DNA from: a virus
Virus record (IMG/VR): IMGVR_UViG_3300044833_000094
Span: 1 to 44,776 of that record
Reading direction: 5' to 3' (one strand)
Length of the DNA: 44,776 nt
In this document: positions 39,740 through 44,776 of the stretch, one piece after another
How positions within the stretch are numbered: position 1 is the stretch's first letter
Layout: each line of letters starts with the position of its first letter
Translations under genes and position numbers: made by a program
Notes under the pieces: model-generated
Told to the model about the DNA's origin: nothing
Seen by the model: the letters and a program-made list of their open reading frames with translations, nothing else
Database searches by the model: none

Positions 39740-40093
39740 CTACTGCCCCTCCTCTGGGCCCTGAGACGGACGGGACAGCGCGCGTAGATTAGCCTTCATA
39801 TCGTCCAAGGCTTCGTTGTAGCCAGTAATGAAGGCGTCGTCTCCGCTGTCGCCCAGCCGCTCATTGATGCACATATCTATAGCGACATTCTTTGCCTGTT
39901 CCCATCCCCGTGTCTCGGCGTCACGGAGAGCGCGCTCGGCCACCCCGACTCGTTCGATGAGTCCGATATACCAGTCCGTCGAGATGTACACCACCTGTTC
40001 ACCGCTCCTGAGCTGGCGGCCTAATCGCTCAAACTGTGGCTGCAGGTCCTCTGGTATGTCTACGCCCTGAGAGCCGCTAACTGGCTGTGTCAT
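39740..40093 (-). CDS. Hypothetical helical phage protein, 117 aa
   Basis: MTQPVSGSQGVDIPEDLQPQ... Helical with DAETRGWEQAKNVAIDMCIN and FITGYNEALDDMKANLRALS, a type of helical early phage protein. Overlaps the preceding gene by 17 nt. No family recognised. Confidence 0.6.
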   Translation of the reverse strand: MTQPVSGSQGVDIPEDLQPQFERLGRQLRSGEQVVYISTDWYIGLIERVGVAERALRDAETRGWEQAKNVAIDMCINERLGDSGDDAFITGYNEALDDMKANLRALSRPSQGPEEGQ

Positions 40094-40301
40094 GGGTGGC
40101 CTCCGGGGTGCGCACGGGACTATTACTGTTCTGGTAGACCTCTCTAATCGCCGCCATCGCCCTGTCGTGTGCTACGTGGGCCATGCTTGACGACTTGAAG
40201 ATGTTCCCCGTCTGCACAACGTCTTTAGTGTCGCCATCATATTCGCGGACAAGGACTACTACCTCGTAAAGCTTGCGTCGCAACTGTATCTGTTCATCCA
40301 T
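40077..40301 (-). CDS. Hypothetical phage protein, 74 aa
   Basis: MDEQIQLRRKLYEVVVLVRE... The start at 40301 overlaps the preceding stop (8 nt) and GGGGAGG lies upstream. A beta-prone head (YEVVVLVREYDGDTKDVVQT) is followed by a helix (AHVAHDRAMAAIREVYQNS). No family recognised. Confidence 0.58.
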   Translation of the reverse strand: MDEQIQLRRKLYEVVVLVREYDGDTKDVVQTGNIFKSSSMAHVAHDRAMAAIREVYQNSNSPVRTPEATHDTAS

Positions 40302-40893
40302 TCTGTGCGTCCTCCCCATTCTGTGCTGGCCGGGATACGGACAACTCCCGAACGATCCACTCTCCACACTTATTTCTCCATTTGCCGCATAGGTTAGCCA
40401 TCAGGCCTCGCAGTTCCCCCGCAACGTAGCTAACCTCGTCGTCGGCCACCCGCAGCGCTCCCTCTAGCTCGGCTACACGCGCCTCCGCTGCCAGCAAATC
40501 GAGTGCGAGACAATGAGCGGCTGCCTCTGCTAGTTCAAGCGGCTCCATAGAGGCCGGGATTGCCAGCATCGCACTGATAACGCGCTCGGCTGCCTCCTGT
40601 TCCCGCTCTGGCGGTGCTGGTGTGGTAGAGGCCGGGACATGGGGCAGCGGCGTGAGTTGATTGCTGCGCTCTGGACACGGGGAGTCGTCTGCTACGCCTT
40701 CGCAATGGACGCATTTCGGTGTGGTAGAGGCCGGAGCAGGCGCGGGGTCGAAGTAAGCGCAGGGGCAGAATATTGCATTCACGTCGTCCCACTTGTAGCA
40801 GGGGCCGCCTTCTCCACGGCGCGAACTCCCCTTATTCGTGTGCCGGTACTTCTCGTGTCCGCAATGCACGCACGTCTCTGTCTGCTCAGCCAT
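40294..40893 (-). CDS. Zinc-ribbon plus coiled-coil protein, 199 aa
   Basis: MAEQTETCVHCGHEKYRHTN... : two Cys clusters (CVHCGHEKYRH, then PCYKWDDVNAIFCPCAYF) and a further KCVHCEGV, giving two probable zinc sites. A helical C-terminal region (AAEARVAELEGALRVADDEV) may form a coiled coil. Start at 40893 is chosen over a TTG-like extension. No family recognised. Confidence 0.6.
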   Translation of the reverse strand: MAEQTETCVHCGHEKYRHTNKGSSRRGEGGPCYKWDDVNAIFCPCAYFDPAPAPASTTPKCVHCEGVADDSPCPERSNQLTPLPHVPASTTPAPPEREQEAAERVISAMLAIPASMEPLELAEAAAHCLALDLLAAEARVAELEGALRVADDEVSYVAGELRGLMANLCGKWRNKCGEWIVRELSVSRPAQNGEDAQNG

Positions 40894-40897
40894 GACG

Positions 40898-41113
40898 CTA
40901 TCCCTTCCTGAATATTCTGCGTGCAATATCGAGGTCGTATTGGTCCACGTGGGCGCGCTTCAAATCTGCGAGGGTGTAGCCGCCTTCTTGGAATACCATC
41001 TTCGCCAGTCCCGTCTCCCGCCAGCCCTTCTCTAAGATGGATACAGCGCAGGCGAAGCCTTGAATAAACGCCTCATCCTCTGTCGTCAGCTTCTTGCGTG
41101 TCCGCTCAGCCAT
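40898..41113 (-). CDS. Hypothetical helical protein, 71 aa
   Basis: MAERTRKKLTTEDEAFIQGF... with helices FIQGFACAVSILEKGWRETG and TLADLKRAHVDQYDLDIARR. GAGGAGACACGC ribosome box; the ATG overlaps the upstream stop. No family recognised. Confidence 0.6.
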   Translation of the reverse strand: MAERTRKKLTTEDEAFIQGFACAVSILEKGWRETGLAKMVFQEGGYTLADLKRAHVDQYDLDIARRIFRKG

Positions 41114-41315
41114 TGCGTGTCTCCTCGGGTGGATATATCAGGCCGAGCGGGTGGCATGGTACGTCGAACTTGACGCCATCGAACCTCACGTGGACGTAGT
41201 GGTCATAGCTGCGCTTTCCGACGACGACACCGCTCTTCTTTCCGTCTTCCGTAGTCACGCGCATACCTACTTCTGGATTAACGCCATAAGCCTGCTTCAC
41301 ATATTCATATGCCAT
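41106..41315 (-). CDS. Small beta-barrel-like protein, 69 aa
   Basis: MAYEYVKQAYGVNPEVGMRV... has a repeated strand pattern (GMRVTTEDGKKSGVVVGKRS, YVHVRFDGVKFDVPCHPLGL) typical of small SH3-like domains. The ribosome/start box is identical over 18 bp to that of the gene at 41113. No family recognised. Confidence 0.6.
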   Translation of the reverse strand: MAYEYVKQAYGVNPEVGMRVTTEDGKKSGVVVGKRSYDHYVHVRFDGVKFDVPCHPLGLIYPPEETRNG

Positions 41316-42099
41316 TGCGTGTCTCCTCCCCTGTGGATGCAGCGCTGATTTCCTGCTCGGCCAGCACGCAGAAGAATGAGCACGAGAAGCTGGGCTCTGC
41401 GGTCATATCACCTCGTCCAGGCGGCAATTCTCTGAGCGACATGCGCTCCTCCTTTCGATCGCCACTTCTGAAGCGTAGGAAATTAGCGCCGGGACCGATG
41501 CTTTCCTGTATCTCCATGACCGTGGCGAACCGTTCCGGGAAGTCCTCGCGAATGTTTTGCCAATACGCCTGCCCGCCCTTTGGACACCCGATGCAGTTGG
41601 CGTTGTCGTAGCCCAGCCGGTACATCAGCGGCAGTTCGATGCCGGCGCGTTCAATGATGGCTAGACAGTCATCCTTGCCGAGGCCGCGCTCAATGAGGGG
41701 TGCCATAAATGTTTCCTCAGGAAACCGGTCACATAGCGAATCGAAGCGATCCACCTCTTCGCGGGTAAATCCAAGCACGATTACGTCGCCGGGCTGTTTA
41801 AGCTGGCCCAGCACCTTCCTCTTTAGCTCGGCAGAGCACGGCGCGTTGCGATGGCCGACCATGAATCGCTTTCGCTTCCAAATAGCATCAGTTGAAGCAC
41901 CATACTTTTCGTCTCGCACGACAATTATCGGGTGCATAAACCACTTTTCGCAGTCGGCCAGAAACCGGCGATTATCTTCGTGCTCCTCGACGAGGAACGC
42001 ATTCGCAATCACCACATCCTCGGATGGGCATTCAGCAAGAATCAGCTTCGTTGCAACTGCCGAGGCTGCTCCGCAGGAGAATTGGCAGACCATCCTCAT
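41305..42099 (-). CDS. Phage PP-loop (PAPS-reductase-like) protein, 264 aa
   Basis: MRMVCQFSCGAASAVATKLI carries a modified PP-loop (SCGAAS at 8-13) where the usual motif is SGGxDS. Further conserved parts are RRFLADCEKWF, RNAPCSAELKRKV, LGFTREEVDRFD and YDNANCIGCPKGGQAYW with a CxxC. This is a family of phage and bacterial proteins related to phosphoadenosine phosphosulfate reductases and ATP pyrophosphatases. Chemistry unknown; DNA or tRNA modification or a sulfur function is possible. C-terminal Cys pair (CSFFC) is an extra metal or Fe-S candidate. Confidence 0.72.
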   Translation of the reverse strand: MRMVCQFSCGAASAVATKLILAECPSEDVVIANAFLVEEHEDNRRFLADCEKWFMHPIIVVRDEKYGASTDAIWKRKRFMVGHRNAPCSAELKRKVLGQLKQPGDVIVLGFTREEVDRFDSLCDRFPEETFMAPLIERGLGKDDCLAIIERAGIELPLMYRLGYDNANCIGCPKGGQAYWQNIREDFPERFATVMEIQESIGPGANFLRFRSGDRKEERMSLRELPPGRGDMTAEPSFSCSFFCVLAEQEISAASTGEETRNGI

Positions 42100-43226
42100 T
42101 GCGGCTCCCCTGTGGATGCAGGACGGGACATGGCGCGGACTGTTATCAAGCACGCACCTACCGCTGCATCCCAAGTATTTCCGACTGGCGTACCCGCCAA
42201 TAGGCTCGGTTTCGATTTATCCAGTAGATTCCCCTCCACTGCTTTCAGCACCTCGTCCAGCGTCCGCTGGCGTTCGGCTGCTAGGGCGGCCTGAGTGGGA
42301 TGGGAGAGAGCACCTAGAGCAATCTTCTGCGCTTCCTCGATTTCATCCCAGTCGCCTCCATCCAGCTTGTGCGGAATGCCGACGATCCGAGTCAGCGCAT
42401 TCTCCAGCTTCTGCGTCCGGTCTCGTTCGGCTGCTAGGGCGGCCCGCAGCTTTAGCAATTCTTCAGCCATTGGCTGCGACTCCTTGTCTCCGCACCAAAG
42501 CGTTCCCGCTGCGAGTATTTGTGCCAACCGCTCATTTGAGACCTTGGCTTGTAGGTGCTCGTGCCACCTGAACATGTGTACGCACTCTGGCCACTCATCG
42601 CAGCAGCGCGGTTCGCCTTGCGGGAGGGACGCCGAGAGCATCTCGTTTTGTAGCCCCGCCACATATTCGCGGATTTCGCCGCGAGGGTCGTCATTGGAGG
42701 CAGAGTCTACGCAGTCTAGAATCGCGCCCAGCAGATGCATGGGGTTGCTCCGTTCGGCTGCTAGGGCGGCCTCCGCGCGTCCGATGCGTTCGATGAAGGA
42801 CTTCGCGCTAAGCGAACCGATCCCTGTTGCGCCCGGAAGTAGCCGCTCGTACACATCCTTCAGGTCTGCTGGTATCGGTGGGGGCGGTATCTGGGGTGCG
42901 TCCCCCGCCCGTGACCTGTTTTCGCAATCCTTGCACTCCACATAACCCGTCTCTGGGTTGTAGAAGTGATCGGCGCACGGCTTCGCTACCTGCTCTGCTA
43001 TCTCCCGCACTCTGGCTGGCTGTGTCGCTCCCTCGGGCTCCACGGACGCAACAGGATCGCTCGTATACGCATAAGGGCAATCACCAAGCTGCCGCAGAGT
43101 CACCGTGTCATTGACGGTAATTTTCGTTGGTCCGTTGGGCGTGAAAGAGGGCTCGGGACCGTCTGCAAGCCCCTGGAATGCCTCGTCCCACTTATCGAAT
43201 ATCGCGTTTAGCTTCTCGTCTGCCAT
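42096..43226 (-). CDS. Hypothetical coiled-coil protein with ALAAER repeats, 376 aa
   Basis: Starts at MADEKLNAIFDKWDEAFQGL with GGAGGAGACGAG upstream. It has a Cys pair region (HFYNPETGYVECKDCENRSR) and a CCDEWPECVHMFRWHEHLQA module, probably zinc-binding, joined by three copies of a short helix ALAAER. Those helices are encoded by three identical 21-bp segments. It looks like a mosaic of small phage modules. Function unknown. Confidence 0.58.
   Translation of the reverse strand: MADEKLNAIFDKWDEAFQGLADGPEPSFTPNGPTKITVNDTVTLRQLGDCPYAYTSDPVASVEPEGATQPARVREIAEQVAKPCADHFYNPETGYVECKDCENRSRAGDAPQIPPPPIPADLKDVYERLLPGATGIGSLSAKSFIERIGRAEAALAAERSNPMHLLGAILDCVDSASNDDPRGEIREYVAGLQNEMLSASLPQGEPRCCDEWPECVHMFRWHEHLQAKVSNERLAQILAAGTLWCGDKESQPMAEELLKLRAALAAERDRTQKLENALTRIVGIPHKLDGGDWDEIEEAQKIALGALSHPTQAALAAERQRTLDEVLKAVEGNLLDKSKPSLLAGTPVGNTWDAAVGACLITVRAMSRPASTGEPQ
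42271..42771. repeat. Three exact 21-bp intragenic repeats
   Basis: A 21-bp unit beginning CGTTCGGCTGC and ending GGGCGGCC occurs at 42271-42291, 42424-42444 and 42751-42771, unit spacing 153 and 327 bp. All read ALAAER in the host frame on the minus strand. Exact DNA identity suggests recent duplication or gene conversion of modules. Confidence 0.85.
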
Positions 43227-43240
43227 CTCGTCTCCTCCGC

Positions 43241-43453
43241 TCAATCCCCGCGCCGATCTCTAGCCAGCGCATCGTTAAACAGCGAACCCTGCTCCACCTC
43301 AATAGGCTTTGGCTGCGTCGGGGCCGTAGGTGTCTCCATACAGGCCATGCACGGACCCCGCTTGACGCCATCTATGCGGTGCATCGTCGGCTTGCCACAT
43401 TTCGAGCACCAGACCGATGCCATGACCGTATTTCTCGTAAAATGTTCCGGCAT
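43241..43453 (-). CDS. Zinc-ribbon protein, 70 aa
   Basis: MPEHFTRNTVMASVWCSKCG... : CxxC and CMAC knuckles around TMHRIDGVKRGPC, then an acidic/Pro-rich tail. GGAGGAGACGAGA ribosome box. Function unknown; candidate host-effector or transcription accessory. Confidence 0.65.
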   Translation of the reverse strand: MPEHFTRNTVMASVWCSKCGKPTMHRIDGVKRGPCMACMETPTAPTQPKPIEVEQGSLFNDALARDRRGD

Positions 43454-43474
43454 TCTCGTCTCCTCCGCTCCTAG

Positions 43475-43915
43475 CTACACACCCACTTCGTACAGCAGCT
43501 TTCCTTGCGTTGGTGCCTTATCCACGCGCGGCCTAGATTCCCTCGACCATGAGCCGCCGCCAGCCTGCCCTACCAATCGCCAGCCCGCTGCCGTAAGACT
43601 CGTCCCCGGCTCCGAATCCAGGATGTACGTCCCCATCCGTCGATAGCCCATCGCCCGAGCTGCGCGCCACGCCGCCGCGTAGAGCATGGAGCATGCATTC
43701 TTTGTTCCATCTGTCGCCAGCCGCGTGACCTCTGCTGTGAACCCGTCATCCCTCATTCGCGAGACTGGACGGCCCACCAAAGCAACGCCTACAACCGCGT
43801 CATCTGCGGCTACAGCAACTGCGAACTTTGCGCCGGGGAGTGTGCCGTGATGACGATGCACGCGCTCTATGAACGCATTCGCTTCGTCGATATTGCACGG
43901 CACAATCTCCAGCAT
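43475..43915 (-). CDS. XF1762-like (GNAT-type) protein, 146 aa
   Basis: MLEIVPCNIDEANAFIERVH... then GTLPGAKFAVAVAADDAVVG, VALVGRPVSRMRDDGFTAEV, TRLATDGTKNACSMLYAAAW, RAARAMGYRRMGTYILDSEP and GTSLTAAGWRLVG. The order is that of the XF1762 family of small phage proteins, an N-acyltransferase-like fold. Start at 43915 has TAGGAGCGGG upstream. Probably an early host-interaction or modification protein; target unknown. Confidence 0.78.
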   Translation of the reverse strand: MLEIVPCNIDEANAFIERVHRHHGTLPGAKFAVAVAADDAVVGVALVGRPVSRMRDDGFTAEVTRLATDGTKNACSMLYAAAWRAARAMGYRRMGTYILDSEPGTSLTAAGWRLVGQAGGGSWSRESRPRVDKAPTQGKLLYEVGV

Positions 43916-43973
43916 CCCGCTCCTAGCTACCCCAAACCAACCCCGCTGGATCAATCCCAATCAATTTGGCCCT

Positions 43974-44071
43974 AGCCCCAGGTCATCTAAATGCCATACT
44001 CCCTGTTTCCTGATAGCTTCAGCCCCAGGTCATCTAAATGCCATACTCCCTGTTTCCTGATAGCTTCAGCC
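43974..44071. repeat. 47-bp tandem duplication, 2.1 copies
   Basis: The unit starts AGCCCCAGGTCATCTAAATG at 43974 and repeats exactly from 44021; four more bases (44068-44071) match a third start. It covers the last ~20 codons of the gene 43987-44445. Because 47 is not a multiple of 3, it shifts the frame. Confidence 0.95.
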
Positions 44072-44445
44072 ACGGGCTTCTGGGGCATTTGATTACGCTT
44101 CTTGCACGCCCATACAGCAGTCCCCCAGCACCGATCTTTTCGGTAATGCTCATAGATGGCGCGTATATCATCCATCTCCACCGGCTCCGCGTCGGAGCAC
44201 CCCCACGCAAATACATCGTTGCAGTTGCAGAACAGGTGCACGATGCTACGGGCCTTCTCGGGCCATTCTTTCTCCCACCACGCCGAGTTAACGAACAGGA
44301 CGCCGTGCATCAACAGATAGGCGACAGCTAGCTCGTCGTCGAATACTTCTTCAGCGGAGCGGCCATTATTCGCAGGTAGACACCAAACAATGGCCTCCGG
44401 TGCTGGAGGAATTCCAAACTTCGCTTCGTTAATATCTGTGCCCAT
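43987..44445 (-). CDS. Hypothetical phage protein, C-terminus altered by a duplication
   Basis: 152 residues from ATG 44445 (AGAGGAAGAG upstream). Features: ELAVAYLLMHGVLFVNSAWW, VHLFCNCNDVFAWGCSDAEP (Cys-rich) and a basic RYRKDRCW-like region (EHYRKDRCWGTAVWACKKRN). The end (GVWHLDDLGLKLSGNREYGI) is created by the 47-bp duplication. Without it the frame would read GVWHLDDLGLGPN and stop. Otherwise no family recognised. Confidence 0.58.
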   Translation of the reverse strand: MGTDINEAKFGIPPAPEAIVWCLPANNGRSAEEVFDDELAVAYLLMHGVLFVNSAWWEKEWPEKARSIVHLFCNCNDVFAWGCSDAEPVEMDDIRAIYEHYRKDRCWGTAVWACKKRNQMPQKPVAEAIRKQGVWHLDDLGLKLSGNREYGI

Positions 44446-44502
44446 GCTCTTCCTCTGTATTACCTTTCTGGCTGGCCCCCTCACCTATAAGGGGTACGAA
44501 AA

Positions 44503-44776
44503 CTAACCCAACTGCCGCAGCATCTCCCAGGTATCAATCCCGAAGAACTTTAGGAAGTATGGCTCGCGTCCATCGCGCTCAAGAATGGCAGCGCCCTGTA
44601 TCTCATTGCTTGCCCAGGCAGCGTCCCAGGCAGCGTCCCTGGCAGCGTCCCAGGCAGCGTCCCAGGCAGCGTCCCAGGCAGCGTCCCTGGCAGCGTCCCT
44701 GGCAGCGTCCCTGGCAGCGTCCCTGGCAGCGTCCCTGGCAGCGTCCCAGGCAGCGTCCCAGGCAGCGTCCCAGGCA
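44503..44776 (-). CDS. Tetrapeptide-repeat (AWDA/ARDA) protein, C-terminal part
   Basis: The frame enters from the window end with A-W-D-A and A-R-D-A units, in protein order W,W,W,R,R,R,R,R,W,W,W,R,W. It ends in a unique C-terminus, [20 protein letters not shown] then [17 protein letters not shown]. Joined to 1-432 across the overlap, the protein has about 17 tetrapeptides between two ordered ends. First leftward gene after 44445's block and probably a separate small transcript unit is not seen. Confidence 0.8.
   Translation of the reverse strand, partial: AWDAAWDAAWDAARDAARDAARDAARDAARDAAWDAAWDAAWDAARDAAWDAAWASNEIQGAAILERDGREPYFLKFFGIDTWEMLRQLG
44621..44776. repeat. 12-bp tandem repeat, right-end portion
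   Basis: Thirteen exact-length units of GCGTCCC(A/T)GGCA; A-type units are 1, 3-5 and 11-13, T-type are 2 and 6-10. The last 34 bases equal window bases 1-34. Confidence 0.97.

Noticed and set aside
44621-44776. CRISPR-like or intergenic satellite array
   Set aside because: Units are 12 bp with no spacers and lie in frame within a coding sequence; they encode tetrapeptides.

Overview
The window is a nearly complete genome of a temperate podovirus-like (short-tailed) bacteriophage, about 44.7 kb, whose two ends fall inside the same gene. The first 432 bases (minus strand) hold the N-terminal half, and the last 274 bases the C-terminal half, of one protein built from perfect 12-bp repeats encoding Ala-(Trp/Arg)-Asp-Ala. 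The ends share a 34-bp identical overlap within that repeat. The contig therefore closes into a circle of roughly 44,742 bp, give or take whole repeat units, and the break looks like an assembly break at a repeat, not a true phage end.

Layout: (i) One leftward early block, broken by the contig ends, runs from 7348 down to 1 and on from 44776 down to 39029. It begins with a structured leader and small genes. An ERF annealing protein and a Cas4-like PD-(D/E)XK nuclease (recombination) follow, then an internal terminator. Next come a DUF1376-type replication initiator, a likely helicase loader, DUF1064 and HNH nucleases and the repeat protein. The block ends in accessory genes: an XF1762-like acetyltransferase-fold protein, a PP-loop (PAPS-reductase-like) protein, a DUF551 protein and many small or zinc-ribbon proteins. 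(ii) Integration region, 7.5-9.05 kb: a leftward tyrosine integrase and an attP core that is the 3' half of a tRNA-Arg(CCG) gene. (iii) Rightward switch region, 9.1-9.55 kb: two ribbon-helix-helix proteins separated by a perfect palindromic operator; no CI-type repressor is visible. (iv) Rightward lysis and small membrane protein cluster, 10-13 kb: glucosaminidase endolysin and 3TM holin. (v) Rightward packaging and head genes, 13.3-24 kb: small and large terminase, portal, a zincin-motif protein, scaffold-like protein, N4-gp56-like major capsid protein and decoration-like proteins. (vi) Rightward connector, tail and ejection genes, 24-34.5 kb. (vii) A single leftward 'moron' gene encoding a secreted protein (34.5-34.9 kb), then a 1347-residue tailspike ending at 39032.

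How it works together: no DNA polymerase, primase or helicase is encoded, so replication must borrow the host replisome through the initiator and loader. ERF plus the nuclease would handle recombination and concatemers, and terminase, portal and capsid package the DNA. Many early genes overlap by ATGA or TGATG and are translationally coupled.

Host: the sequence is GC-rich, and three predicted exported proteins end their signal peptides in Acidobacteriota-like fashion (AYGQ, GYAQ, AQGQ). I suggest a soil Acidobacteriota (Terriglobia-type) host, as inference only. The points most worth a second look are Sec-type signal peptides on two tail/receptor-binding proteins, the expanding AWDA/ARDA gene, the zincin-motif protein between portal and scaffold, the ribbon-helix-helix switch, the structured leader of the early operon, and a recent 47-bp tandem duplication that rewrote a protein end.
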